A stretch of DNA of 64,000 nt, from NCBI RefSeq assembly GCF_006974145.1, contig NZ_CP039456.1, forward strand, positions 3,410,499-3,474,498. The letters are read 5' to 3'. Numbering within the stretch: the first letter of the stretch is position 1; the number at the start of each line of letters is the position of its first letter. This document shows positions 37,757-48,259 of the stretch, one piece after another. Below the pieces are notes generated by a model, which was not told the origin of the DNA, searched no databases, and saw only the letters and a list, made by a program, of their open reading frames with translations. The translations under genes were made by a program, and so were the position numbers. Origin of the DNA: Changchengzhania lutea (GTDB lineage Bacteria > Bacteroidota > Bacteroidia > Flavobacteriales > Flavobacteriaceae).

Positions 37757-37813
37757 ATCTATTTGTTATTTATTTAAAAAGCATGGATAGTTAATTAATC
37801 AAAAATTTGAACT

Positions 37814-39211
37814 TTATTTAAGGGCACCTACCATATCTTCTGGTTTTACCCATGCATCATAGTCTTCAGCAGATACATATCCTAAGTTAATGGCTTCCTC
37901 TTTTAAGGTCGTTCCATTTTTATGCGCTGTATTAGCGATTTCTGCAGCTTTGTAATATCCGATTTTTGTATTTAATGCAGTAACCAACATTAATGAGTTA
38001 TTCAGAAGTTGCTTAATAACCTCATGATTGGGTGCAATGCCAATGGCACAATTTTCATCAAAACTGACGCAAGCATCACCTAATAACTGAGCAGATTGTA
38101 AGATGTTAGCAGCCATTACAGGTTTAAAAACATTTAGTTCATAGTGCCCTTGCATACCACCAACCGCAATAGCCACATCGTTACCTATCACTTGTGCACA
38201 AACCATAGTTAGAGCCTCACATTGCGTTGGATTCACTTTTCCTGGCATGATAGAACTTCCTGGTTCATTTGCCGGTATGCTAATTTCTCCTATACCACTA
38301 CGCGGACCAGAGGCCATCATGCGAATATCATTCGCTATTTTATTTAAGGAGACTGCCAACTGCTTTAAAGCGCCATGAGTTTCAACAATAGCATCATGTG
38401 CTGCTAAAGCTTCAAACTTGTTTGGTGCTGTAATGAATGGGAGATTGGTGAATTCTGAAATAAATTTAGCAACAAGTTCACTATAACCTTTTGGCGTATT
38501 AAGTCCCGTACCTACCGCAGTGCCTCCTAATGCTAACTCGCTTAAATGTGGAAGCGTATTTTCCACAGCCATAATACCATGATCCAATTGTGCCACGTAT
38601 CCAGATAGTTCTTGACCTAGTGTTAATGGTGTAGCATCCATTAAATGGGTACGACCAATTTTAACAACATTTTTAAATTCCTCAGATTTCTCCTTTAAGG
38701 TATTTCGTAATTGAATGACGCCTGGAATCGTAGCTTCTACAACTTTTTTATAAGCTGCAATATGCATGCCTGTTGGGAAGGTGTCATTAGACGATTGTGA
38801 CTTGTTAACATCATCATTCGGTTGAATGGTTTTGTCACCTTCTCCAATGGTTTTTCCTGCGATTTGATGGGCTCTATTGGCGATGACCTCATTAACGTTC
38901 ATATTACTTTGTGTACCCGAACCTGTTTGCCAAATAACCAACGGAAACTGGTCGTCGTGTTCACCTTCTAATATTTCATCGCAGACTTGAGAAATTAAGT
39001 CGCGTTTCTCTACATCAAGTACTCCTAGTTCACAGTTGGTATGGGCCGCTGCTTTTTTTAAATATGCAAAACCATATATAATCTCTAGAGGTATGGAGGC
39101 GGGAGATCCAATTTTAAAGTTATTTCTGGAGCGTTCGGTTTGGGCACCCCATAGTTTATCGGCAGGTACTTTTACCTGCCCCATGGTATCTTTTTCTATT
39201 CTGAATTCCAT
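37814..39211 (-). CDS. fumC: Class II fumarate hydratase
   Basis: A 465-residue fumarase of the iron-free class, in the TCA cycle. The superfamily signature [15 protein letters not shown] is near residue 318, with the active-site [13 protein letters not shown] and [14 protein letters not shown] motifs. ATG start, full length. It is the first gene of the fumC-hutI unit. Confidence 0.97.
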   Translation of the reverse strand: MEFRIEKDTMGQVKVPADKLWGAQTERSRNNFKIGSPASIPLEIIYGFAYLKKAAAHTNCELGVLDVEKRDLISQVCDEILEGEHDDQFPLVIWQTGSGTQSNMNVNEVIANRAHQIAGKTIGEGDKTIQPNDDVNKSQSSNDTFPTGMHIAAYKKVVEATIPGVIQLRNTLKEKSEEFKNVVKIGRTHLMDATPLTLGQELSGYVAQLDHGIMAVENTLPHLSELALGGTAVGTGLNTPKGYSELVAKFISEFTNLPFITAPNKFEALAAHDAIVETHGALKQLAVSLNKIANDIRMMASGPRSGIGEISIPANEPGSSIMPGKVNPTQCEALTMVCAQVIGNDVAIAVGGMQGHYELNVFKPVMAANILQSAQLLGDACVSFDENCAIGIAPNHEVIKQLLNNSLMLVTALNTKIGYYKAAEIANTAHKNGTTLKEEAINLGYVSAEDYDAWVKPEDMVGALK

Positions 39212-39404
39212 AATAAAATTTATTAAGTTGGAATTGTAAAGTTAATTTTTTTTGAAGCGTTTTTATTATATTTTAGGTGTGTTTTTTAAAAGTTTTTTAA
39301 CAGCTTTTTTTTTAAAAAAACCATTTAAAAGAATTAACTTTATAAACTTTCTTAAAGTTTTTAACAAGAATAATATATAATCATTCATAAAAACATTCAC
39401 TACT

Positions 39405-40046
39405 ATGGCAACAATTAGATTAGGCGATGAAGCGCCAAACTTTTCAGCAAAGTCTACAGAAGGAACTATTGATTTTCACGATTGGTTAGGTGATAGCTGG
39501 GGCATATTGTTTTCTCATCCTGCAGATTATACACCAGTTTGTACCACCGAGTTGGGTACCGTGGCTAAATATAAACAAGAATTTGATAAGCGTAATGTCA
39601 AGGTGGTTGCCCTTAGTGTAGATGGTGTTGACTCACATAATGACTGGATCAAAGATATTAACGAAACACAAGGCACCGTAGTTAATTTCCCTATTATAGC
39701 AGATGAAGACAGAAACGTATCAGAGCTTTATGATATGATTCATCCCAATGCCGATAGTAAGTTAACCGTTCGTTCGGTTTTTGTTATCGACCCAGAGAAA
39801 AAAGTAAAACTTATTATAACCTATCCAGCATCTACCGGTCGAAATTTTGATGAATTATTACGCGTTATCGACTCGTTACAATTAACCGCTTACCACAAAG
39901 TAGCGACACCAGCAAATTGGAATAATGGCGATGATTGTGTGGTCGTTCCTTCTGTGGCAACAGCCGATATTCCGAGTATTTTTCCAAAAGGCTACAAGGA
40001 GATTAAGCCTTATCTGCGTATGACACCTCAACCTAATTTAAACTAG
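39405..40046 (+). CDS. Peroxiredoxin, Prx6/1-Cys type
   Basis: A 213-residue thiol peroxidase. The peroxidatic site HPADYTPVCTTELG places Cys46; a second Cys lies in GDDCVVVPSV near residue 176, so it may be a 1-Cys enzyme with an extra thiol. The C-terminal dimerisation domain of the Prx6 group is present (YHKVATPANWNNGDD to PYLRMTPQP). It removes hydrogen peroxide and organic peroxides. Monocistronic, divergent from fumC. Confidence 0.94.
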   Translation: MATIRLGDEAPNFSAKSTEGTIDFHDWLGDSWGILFSHPADYTPVCTTELGTVAKYKQEFDKRNVKVVALSVDGVDSHNDWIKDINETQGTVVNFPIIADEDRNVSELYDMIHPNADSKLTVRSVFVIDPEKKVKLIITYPASTGRNFDELLRVIDSLQLTAYHKVATPANWNNGDDCVVVPSVATADIPSIFPKGYKEIKPYLRMTPQPNLN

Positions 40047-40079
40047 TTTAAAAGCGTGATAATAAAATCTATTTTGATA

Positions 40080-40110
40080 TTGTGTAACAATTAGCTTTGC
40101 ATTATCTTTG
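40080..40110 (+). promoter_or_regulatory. Promoter of the small membrane gene at 40139
   Basis: TTG at 40080-40082, a 20-base spacer and TATCTTTG at 40103-40110 match the Bacteroidota consensus TTG-N(17-23)-TAnnTTTG. A second exact box, TAGCTTTG at 40092-40099, overlaps and may be an alternative or earlier start. Confidence 0.6.
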
Positions 40111-40138
40111 CTATATATTTAAATAGATAGTTACCATT

Positions 40139-40321
40139 ATGTTCGAATTTGATCAATATTTAGGCTTTTTAGCATTTTTAACCATTTTGACTATAGGATT
40201 CTGGTTAATGATTTTTTTAATAACCTTTGTGATACCTTATTGGATTGGTGGATCTTTAATTGAAAGATTAAAAGAAATCAGGGATGAAAAGAAAGCAAAG
40301 CGTCAAAATTTGGAACATTAA
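40139..40321 (+). CDS. Small conserved membrane protein, 60 residues
   Basis: One long hydrophobic stretch (residues 7-38, FLAFLTILTIGFWLMIFLITFVIPYWIGG) that may fold as one or two helices, then a charged amphipathic tail ERLKEIRDEKKAKRQNLEH. It has a consensus promoter in front and a perfect bidirectional terminator behind, so the transcript is discrete and short. No function is known. Confidence 0.75.
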   Translation: MFEFDQYLGFLAFLTILTIGFWLMIFLITFVIPYWIGGSLIERLKEIRDEKKAKRQNLEH

Positions 40322-40335
40322 TGACTTTATAAGTT

Positions 40336-40367
40336 AAAAAGGGAAGCTGATCAGCTTCCCTTTTTTT
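40336..40367. terminator. Perfect bidirectional terminator
   Basis: AAAAAGGGAAGCTGA (40336-40350) and its exact reverse complement (40351-40365) make a 15-bp stem, with T on one side and A on the other. It ends the small membrane gene and the convergent receptor gene. Confidence 0.92.
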
Positions 40368-40373
40368 ATGCAT

Positions 40374-42791
40374 TTACATTTCAATATCACCGCCACCGCC
40401 AAAGCCACTGCGTTGTTGTTTCTTTTTTTGATTAAAACGATACGTGAATGATAGATTATAAGTTCTACCACCACGGAACTGAATATCTCTTTCGGTAATA
40501 AAATCTTCTGTTTCAACGGTTCCAGTAAATCTTCGACTATTTAAAAGATCCCTCACGTTAAAAGAAAGAGACGCTTTGTCCTTAAACAAATCTTTACTAA
40601 AGGCCAAATCTGCAGTGAAAATGCCATCACGATTATTTTGTGCGTCTTGACTTGGCCCTCTATAATTTAAGTTTGTTTGCCAATCGATTCTAGCAGGCAA
40701 TGTTAATTTATTACTAAAGCGAATAGTATATCTAAGGTTTTCCGAATCAAAATTTTGTCCATTAAAATCACCATCAACCTCAGAATTAAAAATATTGAAG
40801 TCTGTATTCATGCGCCATTTTTTTGATGGTGAATAGGTGAGGTTAAACTCAAAACCATAACGCGTTTCTTTCCCTACATTTGCAGGCCCTCTAACAATAA
40901 CTGGAACATTTTCACCATCAATATCTACCGTGTCACCAGTATCATTACTTACAAATCGAATGATGTTTGTGGAATACTGATAGTATAGTGATGAGCTAAA
41001 GGTTACTTTCTCAAAACGCTTTAAATAGCCTAAATCAACTTTGCTAGAATAAGTAGGTATCAAAGACGGGTCTCCTTGAAAAATATTTGTAAGGCTACTT
41101 CTGGATGGAAATGGATTTAAGAAAAACGATCTGGGCCTTGAAATTCTCCTATTAAAACCAAGCGAATAGCTTTCAGATTGATTAACCTCATAGTTAATAT
41201 TTACCGTTGGAAATAATCCTGTATAGCTGTTTTTTTGGAAATCACCACTTGTAGGTTGGTCAATTGTGAGTTGTGTGTTCTCCAAACGTAATCCCAGTAA
41301 ATATGAAAACTTATTAATTTTGCTACCAAACTGCGTATAGGCAGAATGAATATTATTTCTGAAGTTTAAAAAATTAGTTAGGTTTCTGTCTACTTCGAAC
41401 ACATTGGTCTCAGGGTTTAGAAGTTCTACTCTGTAGTCGGTTGCCGTCTCGCTAAAATCTCCTCTGTAACCAAATTCAAGTTGACTATTTTCGCCAAGGG
41501 GTTTCACATAATCCGTTTGCAATAATATTTGAGTTTTTTTGTCATTATCTGACAGGAAGTCTGTGTTGATGCCGCCAGAATTGATTAATGAACTTTCGTT
41601 CTCTTCATTATTTTCATACTGAAAATCAAAACTCAATTTATGGCCACTTTCATCAAAATCTTTATTAAAATTAAAAGAATATTGAATGGTCTTATTATCA
41701 CCTTCCATGGGGTCTAATCGTAGGCTTTCACTTGTGATACTTTGATTGGGGTCAAGCTGTGTTAAAACATTTGTAGACCTTCTGTTATTTGAACCATCAT
41801 TATAAACAAGAGCCGTAGTTATTGAGGTAGATTCATTTATATACCACTCAATACCAATATTATTGGTGAGCCCTTTTCTAGTATCTGTCCAGTCCCGATT
41901 TTCTTTAGCGAAATTTCCTGAGTTTTTGAATTCTGTGAACGTATCCCAATTTCCAATAGACTCATTATATCTATAAGATGTAGTATTAAAAATATTAACA
42001 TTGCCCGTACGGAAATTTAAATTTCCCGAAATTCCTGCAGCGTCTGGATGACCAACGTTTGCCGTAATAGCACCATTTAGTCCTAACAATTTACTTCGTC
42101 TTAAAATAATGTTCAATATACCAGCCGTTCCTTCGGCCTGATAGCGGGCAGATGGTGAGGTGATCACTTCAACACGTTCAATGGCTTCGGCAGGTAATTG
42201 CTGCAAGGCTTCAGCAGAATTTAAACCTACTAAACCAGAAGGTTTTCCGTTTATTAGAATACGAACATCGTCATTTCCTCTAAGCGAGACATTACCCTCG
42301 GCATCTACTGCCACAGATGGGACGTTGTCTAAAACATCACTTACTGTCCCACCTCGCACCGTAAGATCTTTACCTACATTGTAAATACGCTTGTCAAGTT
42401 TTATTTCCACGGTAGTGCGTTCAGCAATAATCTCAACTTCACCTAGTGCTTCCACATCCAAATCTAAGTAAACGACTCCTAAATCGAGGTTTGAATCTAT
42501 TTTTTTGTTCTTAATTTCAAATGATGTATAAGAAATATATTCGATTTTTATATCATAAATACCATCGGTAATTTTTATTTCAAACTTACCCTCGCCATCG
42601 GTAATGATGCCATCAACAATTTTTTGTTCTGAATAGCTGTAGAAAGACACGGTTGCATATTCCAAGGGGAGTTTCGTCTCTTTATCTAAAACGGTTCCTT
42701 TTATAGTTCTGTTTTTTAACTCATTCGTTTTGCCGGAAGCAAACAGTGAAACAAAAGTGATAAGCAGGATAGTGAGTGTAATTCTTTTCAT
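40374..42791 (-). CDS. Outer-membrane receptor with carboxypeptidase-regulatory domain (TonB-dependent type)
   Basis: About 805 residues from the preferred ATG (42791, MKRITLTILLITFVSLFASG, a typical signal peptide; an ATG at 42815 adds eight residues). Order: signal, CarboxypepD_reg-like domain (GTVLDKETKLPLEYATV), plug (GGTVSDVLDNVPSVAVDAEG to SPSARYQAEGTAGILNIIL), then a beta-barrel of the OMP_b-brl_3 type closing at YNLSFTYRFNQKKKQQ, with a Gly-rich tail. It moves or senses an unknown substrate; no SusD partner is adjacent, so a polysaccharide-utilisation role is not supported. Confidence 0.9.
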   Translation of the reverse strand: MKRITLTILLITFVSLFASGKTNELKNRTIKGTVLDKETKLPLEYATVSFYSYSEQKIVDGIITDGEGKFEIKITDGIYDIKIEYISYTSFEIKNKKIDSNLDLGVVYLDLDVEALGEVEIIAERTTVEIKLDKRIYNVGKDLTVRGGTVSDVLDNVPSVAVDAEGNVSLRGNDDVRILINGKPSGLVGLNSAEALQQLPAEAIERVEVITSPSARYQAEGTAGILNIILRRSKLLGLNGAITANVGHPDAAGISGNLNFRTGNVNIFNTTSYRYNESIGNWDTFTEFKNSGNFAKENRDWTDTRKGLTNNIGIEWYINESTSITTALVYNDGSNNRRSTNVLTQLDPNQSITSESLRLDPMEGDNKTIQYSFNFNKDFDESGHKLSFDFQYENNEENESSLINSGGINTDFLSDNDKKTQILLQTDYVKPLGENSQLEFGYRGDFSETATDYRVELLNPETNVFEVDRNLTNFLNFRNNIHSAYTQFGSKINKFSYLLGLRLENTQLTIDQPTSGDFQKNSYTGLFPTVNINYEVNQSESYSLGFNRRISRPRSFFLNPFPSRSSLTNIFQGDPSLIPTYSSKVDLGYLKRFEKVTFSSSLYYQYSTNIIRFVSNDTGDTVDIDGENVPVIVRGPANVGKETRYGFEFNLTYSPSKKWRMNTDFNIFNSEVDGDFNGQNFDSENLRYTIRFSNKLTLPARIDWQTNLNYRGPSQDAQNNRDGIFTADLAFSKDLFKDKASLSFNVRDLLNSRRFTGTVETEDFITERDIQFRGGRTYNLSFTYRFNQKKKQQRSGFGGGGDIEM

Positions 42792-42885
42792 AGGTGATTT
42801 TGAAATGAATTGCAAAAGTAGAAGTTCAATTAAGAATGTTTGGTTAAAGTCATGTTAAATAAGTAACACAAAAGATTAAACAAAA

Positions 42886-43227
42886 CTATAAGATTCTTTG
42901 AATGTTTTCTGGTGGTCTTCCAATCACGGCTTGGTCTTCGTTAATAACTATGGGACGTTCTATGAGCTTTGGGTTATTTACCATGGCATCTATAATCTCA
43001 GAATCTTCTAGCGATTTATGTTTGAAGTCTTTCTTCCAAATGGCTTCATTCGTTCTTACGAGATCCATAGGTTCTATGCCCAAAAGTAAAATAATAGCTT
43101 GCAATTCTTTTTTTGTGGGTGGATGTTCTAAATAATTTATAATTTCGAATGGCTTTCCAGACGCCTCTAAAATTGCCAGACCTTGGCGCGATTTGCTACA
43201 GCGATTGTTATGGTATATTTTAATCAT
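42886..43227 (-). CDS. arsC: ArsC-family arsenate reductase, glutaredoxin-dependent type
   Basis: A 113-residue thioredoxin-fold protein. Active-site Cys10 in HNNRCSKSR is followed by CxxS; ERPIVI is the family's C-terminal motif. Some relatives (Spx, YffB) lack arsenate activity, so the substrate is not certain. Its ATG overlaps the HAD gene stop by one base (TAATG), so it is the last gene of the prfB-HAD-arsC operon. Confidence 0.85.
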   Translation of the reverse strand: MIKIYHNNRCSKSRQGLAILEASGKPFEIINYLEHPPTKKELQAIILLLGIEPMDLVRTNEAIWKKDFKHKSLEDSEIIDAMVNNPKLIERPIVINEDQAVIGRPPENIQRIL

Positions 43228-43844
43228 TACAAGTGGATATTGTATGTTTTTAGCTGATTTATAAGTTGCTCTGGATTAGAAAAATGAATGCCTCGAATTC
43301 CCAATTTTTCAGCAGCTTCTATATTTCTTAAATTATCATCAATGAAAAGTGACGTTTCAGCATTTAAATTAAAGCGGTTTATAGTGAGGTTGTAGATGGC
43401 GTCAAATGGCTTTCGCGTATTTTCTTCACCTGAAACAATGATGCCTTCAAACCATTGGAGAAATTTAAATTTTTTCAAAGCAATAGGAAAAGTCTCGTGA
43501 CTCCAATTTGTTAAAGCAACAATTTTGTGTTGTTCGCTTTCTTTAAATTTTTTAAGAATTGCAACTGTACCTTCTATGGCTTCACCAAGCATATCTTCCC
43601 ACTGGCCGTAGAACATACGTATTTCCTTTTCGTACTTTGGAAAAAGAACCACGCGTTCTTCAGTCGCCTTAGCCATAGAATAACCAGCATCTTGATTTTC
43701 ATTCCAATCACTTGTACAAATGTTATCGAAAAACCATTGCATTTTTTTTCTGTCATTATCAAAAAATTCCAAATACACGTATTCGGGATTCCAATCGATA
43801 AGCACGCCGCCTAAATCGAATATAATAGCTTCTATTTTTTTCAT
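43227..43844 (-). CDS. HAD superfamily hydrolase, YihX-like
   Basis: A 205-residue HAD phosphatase with nucleophile motif [11 protein letters not shown] (Asp10), motif II LTNWS, conserved Lys in TRKPFDAIY and motif [18 protein letters not shown]. Sub-family resembles YihX, a sugar-phosphate phosphatase (alpha-glucose-1-phosphate), but other small phosphates are possible. Overlaps the end of prfB (ATGA) and the start of arsC. Confidence 0.88.
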   Translation of the reverse strand: MKKIEAIIFDLGGVLIDWNPEYVYLEFFDNDRKKMQWFFDNICTSDWNENQDAGYSMAKATEERVVLFPKYEKEIRMFYGQWEDMLGEAIEGTVAILKKFKESEQHKIVALTNWSHETFPIALKKFKFLQWFEGIIVSGEENTRKPFDAIYNLTINRFNLNAETSLFIDDNLRNIEAAEKLGIRGIHFSNPEQLINQLKTYNIHL

Positions 43845-44951
43845 AAAGTATTGGTGTCTTCTTGTTTCTGTCCCATCATCATTAAAAAGGCCTTTAGAAA
43901 CGGTTCTATATGTCCGTCCATAACAGCATCTACATTGCCAGTTTCATGAGCGGTTCGAACATCTTTTACTAATTTATACGGGTGCATCACATAATTACGA
44001 ATTTGGCTGCCCCATTCAATTTTCATTTTATCAGATTCTATATCCTCACGTTGGGCTAGTTGTTTTTGTAATTCTATTTCATAGAGCTGCGATTTAAGCA
44101 TAACCATGGCTCGGGCTCTGTTATCATGTTGCGAACGCGTTTCTGAACAGGAGATTTGAATCCCCGTAGGCTTGTGTGTCAACTGCACCTTAGTTTCTAC
44201 CTTATTCACATTTTGTCCACCAGCACCACTAGATCGAGCTGTTGTAATTTCGATATCTGCAGGATTAATTTCAATTTCAATGGTATCATCCACTAAAGGA
44301 TATACGTAAACAGATGCAAAGCTCGTATGTCGTTTTGCATTGCTATCAAATGGCGATATGCGCACCAAACGATGGACGCCATTTTCACCTTTAAGCCAAC
44401 CAAACGCAAAATCCCCCTCAATTTCTAGAGTTACCGTTTTTATACCAGCTACATCGCCTTCTTGAAAATTGAGTTCTTTGACTTTAAAACCACTCTTCTC
44501 GGCGTACATTAGGTACATACGCATGAGCATACTCGCCCAATCACAACTTTCTGTACCTCCGGCGCCAGCGGTTATTTGTAAAACAGCACTCAGGCTATCG
44601 CCTTCTTCAGAAAGCATATTTCTGAACTCGATGTCTTCTAATAATGCAGTTACCTTTTCGTATTGTTTTTCAACATCTTCAAGAGTGTACTCGCCTTCTT
44701 TATAAAAGTCATATAAAACCTCAAGTTCTTCAAGTTGTGATTTAATGATTCTATAATCATCAACCCACTTTTTCTTAACTCTGAGGGATTTCATAATAAT
44801 TTGAGCCGATTTGGAGTCGTTCCAGAAATTAGGGTCAAACGTTTGTTCTTCTTCGTTTTGAATTTCTACGAGTTTGGCATCTATGTCAAAGATAGTGCCT
44901 TAGTTTGTCAAGGCGGGTATTGAGATCTTTAATTTGATCTGAGGTTATCAT
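43841..44951 (-). CDS. prfB: Peptide chain release factor 2, with programmed +1 frameshift
   Basis: The full 369-residue RF2 starts at ATG 44951: 21 codons run to CTT TGA C (stop at 44888-44886). Skipping one base gives GAC and continues in the second frame for 31 codons to the internal ATG at 44794 and on to the end. This is the classical RF2 autoregulation site: when RF2 is scarce, the ribosome shifts at CUU UGA and makes the full factor. An AAGG stretch sits just upstream, as for the Shine-Dalgarno-like stimulator. SPF (199-201) recognises UGA/UAA and GGQ (244-246) triggers release. Annotating only the 317-codon ORF would lose the N-terminus. Confidence 0.96.
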
Positions 44952-45099
44952 GCAGTATTTATTTTGAGCAAAAATAGGATATAAAATTACTGAATAAAAG
45001 AAAACAGCTTTTATTTTAAGGACATATTGCGTCTCTTAACGATTATTTTTAATAATCAAATTTATTCCATTTATGTTTACAACTCAAAATAGTTATTAA

Positions 45100-46143
45100 A
45101 TGAAGCTTAGTATCCTAATTCCAATGTATAATGCCAGTGCGTATATTGGGAATTGTTTAGATAGCTTGATCCACCAAGATTTATCCAAAGACGATTATGA
45201 AATAATTGTTATGGATGATGGGTCTACGGATGATTCAGTTAATATAGTTGAGCGGTATATTTTAGAAAATTCTAATATAATTTTATTTAAAGAAGAGAAT
45301 GCAGGGGCTTATCCTACGAGGAACAAATTACTGAAATTAGCAAAGGGTGATTATATTTACAATCTGGATGCTGATGACTATATAGCCCATAATTCTATTG
45401 GCATTTTAATAGAAATAGTTTTAAAGAATAATTTAGATATTTTGGCCTTTGAGACCATAGCAACAAATAAACTTAATATAAATTATAATGACACCAATAT
45501 CAATCATAAGGAATTAAAGGTTACTAATGGTTATGATTTTTTATGCAATAATAGAAACTTCAGGTTTGAAATTTGGTGGTATTTTGTTAGGAGGAAATTC
45601 CTATTAACCCACAAGCTAAAGTTTGAATTTGGCAAGTATTTGGTTGATGTACTTTTTACAACGAGTGTTTTCATCAAAGCTGAAAGAGTTATTAAACTCT
45701 CAAATGTTATTCATAGGTATGTGGAAGCTCCAGAATCCATAATGAATAGCAGTGATGTTGAGCATTTAAAAAGTCTTGTATATGAGTACGTCAGTGTTAT
45801 ATCAAGGTTTCAATCGTTAATCGATTCTCAATCAGACAACATCTATTTTGATGAGATTAATAGGATGAGGTATATTAATAATTTAAAATATAAAATGAGT
45901 GTAGTTTTGTATTTTATGTTTTATAAGTTAATAAAATCCAATCTTTCTATAAAAAAAATAAATAGCATTCTAAACAAATTTAAGAAGATTAATGTGTATC
46001 CAATAACATCTTTCTTAGGAGAAGAATATTATAAAAAAAAGTTTGTGATAACTGCGTTTATATTCAATAATAAATTTTTATTTTTTAGTGTGCTGTATCC
46101 TATAAGACTACTTAGTAAATTGAATATAATCAAACTTCCGTAG
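45100..46143 (+). CDS. GT2 family glycosyltransferase, copy 1 of 3
   Basis: A 347-residue GT-A fold enzyme. KLSILIPMYNASAYIGNCLDSL starts the nucleotide-binding domain and LDADDYIAHN holds the DxD metal site near residue 92; ETIATNKL and FEIWWYFVRRKFLLTHKL follow. The C-terminus has hydrophobic stretches near the end (LYPIRLLSKL). Donor and acceptor are unknown; the closeness of two paralogues and no sugar-nucleotide genes suggest a specialised surface glycan. First gene of the island; a GATTATT/AATAATC inverted repeat sits 43 bases ahead at 45041-45057. Confidence 0.88.
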   Translation: MKLSILIPMYNASAYIGNCLDSLIHQDLSKDDYEIIVMDDGSTDDSVNIVERYILENSNIILFKEENAGAYPTRNKLLKLAKGDYIYNLDADDYIAHNSIGILIEIVLKNNLDILAFETIATNKLNINYNDTNINHKELKVTNGYDFLCNNRNFRFEIWWYFVRRKFLLTHKLKFEFGKYLVDVLFTTSVFIKAERVIKLSNVIHRYVEAPESIMNSSDVEHLKSLVYEYVSVISRFQSLIDSQSDNIYFDEINRMRYINNLKYKMSVVLYFMFYKLIKSNLSIKKINSILNKFKKINVYPITSFLGEEYYKKKFVITAFIFNNKFLFFSVLYPIRLLSKLNIIKLP

Positions 46144-46146
46144 TCT

Positions 46147-47205
46147 ATGAAACTGAGTATTCTAATATCCATGTACAATGCAGAAGCATATATTGAGAGA
46201 TGTCTCTATAGTCTCATAAATCAAAATATTCCGGAAAAAGAGTACGAAATACTAGTTTATAATGATGGCTCTGATGATGGTAGTTTAAAAATAGTTGAAA
46301 ACATAGCGGTATTACATAGCAATGTTACTATAAAATCACGTAAAAATTTAGGTGTAATAGCAACGAGGAATGAGCTCATATCCTTAGCAAAAGGAAGCTA
46401 TATTTATTTTGTGGATGCTGACGATTATGTTGCTTATAATAGCTTAGGCGGATTATTGGAAGTGGCTTTACAGAACGATTTAGATCTTGTAGGTTTTGAA
46501 ACTGTGATAACAAATGTAGTAGATAAACTTGAACTAGAGGTTGCTGAAAAGATTCCTAGTTCGCTAAATATCATTGAAGGAAGAGATTTTTTGGCAAATC
46601 ATAGAAATATGCGATATGAGATTTGGTGGTATTTTATTAGAAAAGATTTTTTATTGAGTAATCAGCTTTTATTTGATAAGGTAGGCTATGATGGTGATGT
46701 TGTCTTTACTTTAAAAGTGTTTGGTGGAGCTAAGAAAGTTTTCTTTAGTCCTAAACCAATTTATAGATATTTTCAATCAGATGAATCTACTATGAGAAGT
46801 AATAATGACTTTAATAACAAAAGAATAATTAATTACCACCTTTTTTTGATTGCTGATTTCAGTAATTATATAAATTTAATAAAACATAAAACGTGTCAAT
46901 TTAATAAGCAAATTGTAAACAACCTAACCTTTAGAAGAGATGCCTTTACTGTTTTTACAATTATAAAAATGGTTAAAAATGGATTAGGCCTAGAAGATTT
47001 TAATGTCGAGATTAAGAAACTGAAAGAAGTTGGCGCATATCCCATTCATAATTTTATTGGTCCTGAATACAACTCGCTATGTTATAAAACATTGAATTTT
47101 ATTATAAATAAGGAATCTCTAATTTCACCAATTGTATATTTGAGGAATTTATCGATGAAAACAATTAACATGATAACTCTGAAAAAAATCACTATTGAAG
47201 CTTAG
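46147..47205 (+). CDS. GT2 family glycosyltransferase, copy 2 of 3
   Basis: A 352-residue paralogue of the preceding gene, 3 bases after it. It has ISMYNAEAYIERCLYSL, VDADDYVAYNSLGG and YEIWWYFIRKDFLLSNQLLF, each matching the neighbour at the same place, and the C-terminal EVGAYPIHNFIGPEYNS shared by all three copies. Same fold and probably similar donor; differing acceptors are the usual reason for such tandem sets. Overlaps the next start by 11 bases. Confidence 0.88.
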   Translation: MKLSILISMYNAEAYIERCLYSLINQNIPEKEYEILVYNDGSDDGSLKIVENIAVLHSNVTIKSRKNLGVIATRNELISLAKGSYIYFVDADDYVAYNSLGGLLEVALQNDLDLVGFETVITNVVDKLELEVAEKIPSSLNIIEGRDFLANHRNMRYEIWWYFIRKDFLLSNQLLFDKVGYDGDVVFTLKVFGGAKKVFFSPKPIYRYFQSDESTMRSNNDFNNKRIINYHLFLIADFSNYINLIKHKTCQFNKQIVNNLTFRRDAFTVFTIIKMVKNGLGLEDFNVEIKKLKEVGAYPIHNFIGPEYNSLCYKTLNFIINKESLISPIVYLRNLSMKTINMITLKKITIEA

Positions 47206-48259
47206 CATTATTATACCAGTTTATAATGTAGAACAGTATCTTGCTAGATGTCTTGACAGCATTTTAAATCAAAACATGCTCTCAAAAGATTATGAAATAC
47301 TTATAATTGATGACGGATCACAAGATAATACTATAGAAATTGCAAATACTTATGCTAAAAAACATACTCAAATTTTAGTGTATAGTAAAACCAATGGAGG
47401 TGTAGGTAGTGCCAGAAATAAAGGTATAGAATTATCAAGAGGGACGTATCTTTATTTTATCGACCCAGACGATTATATAGCATTTTATACTTTAAATACT
47501 ATCATTTCCCATGCATTTCAATTTGATTTAGATATTTTGACGTTCAATTCAATTTCTACAACTCCAGCAGATAGAATTGATTCATCTGTTTCTAAAATTA
47601 AAAACTTTGATCTGACTACACAGACTGGTATTGAATATATTGCTCAAAATGGTTATAAGAATGAGGTCTGGTGGTATGTTATTAAAAAGGATTTTTTAAA
47701 GGAAAAAGGTATACAGTTTATTGAAGGGCGATGGATGGAAGATGCCATTTTTACTACCGAGCTATTTATTAAAGCGACTCATATAGCTCACATTCCATAC
47801 GATGTGCACCGACATGTTAAAACACCAGAATCTGCAATGACGAGTAAAGAGCCTAGTCATTATTTAAGAGTGATTAGAGATAACGCAAATGCAGCAGTTG
47901 TATTTAAACCATTAATTAGTGATATTGATTTAAAAAGCACTGTTAATCAAATGTGTGTTCAACGACTGAAAGCTAGACAACAATCATTTGTTTTTTTTCT
48001 GATGATTAGGATGTTACAATCTACTTTAAAGTTTCCTGAAGTTAAATTGATTATTGAGCAAGTCTCAAAAGCTGGAGCTTATCCCTTAAATTCTTTTTTA
48101 GGAACCGATTACAATAGTAAAATTTATTATATTTTAGTTAGATTATTTAATAATAAAAATCTTTTTTATTTTATATTCATAATAAGTAACCCCATTTTAA
48201 AAATGAAGAATCCCATAAAGAAAGCATCTTATAACCATACTATCAGTTCCAGAATATGA
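47195..48259 (+). CDS. GT2 family glycosyltransferase, copy 3 of 3
   Basis: A 354-residue paralogue of the two before it, starting with TTG inside the previous gene's end. Features: VYNVEQYLARCLDSILNQNM, IDPDDYIAFYTL with a Pro in the DxD motif, and EVWWYVIKKDFLKEKGIQF. Its C-terminal part again has AGAYPLNSFLGTDYNS. It overlaps the ATP-grasp gene by 4 bases (ATGA). It completes a three-copy tandem array. Confidence 0.88.
   Translation: MKLSIIIPVYNVEQYLARCLDSILNQNMLSKDYEILIIDDGSQDNTIEIANTYAKKHTQILVYSKTNGGVGSARNKGIELSRGTYLYFIDPDDYIAFYTLNTIISHAFQFDLDILTFNSISTTPADRIDSSVSKIKNFDLTTQTGIEYIAQNGYKNEVWWYVIKKDFLKEKGIQFIEGRWMEDAIFTTELFIKATHIAHIPYDVHRHVKTPESAMTSKEPSHYLRVIRDNANAAVVFKPLISDIDLKSTVNQMCVQRLKARQQSFVFFLMIRMLQSTLKFPEVKLIIEQVSKAGAYPLNSFLGTDYNSKIYYILVRLFNNKNLFYFIFIISNPILKMKNPIKKASYNHTISSRI

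Noticed and set aside
43527-43814. 95-codon plus-strand ORF opposite the HAD gene
   Set aside because: Shadow frame, no recognisable fold.
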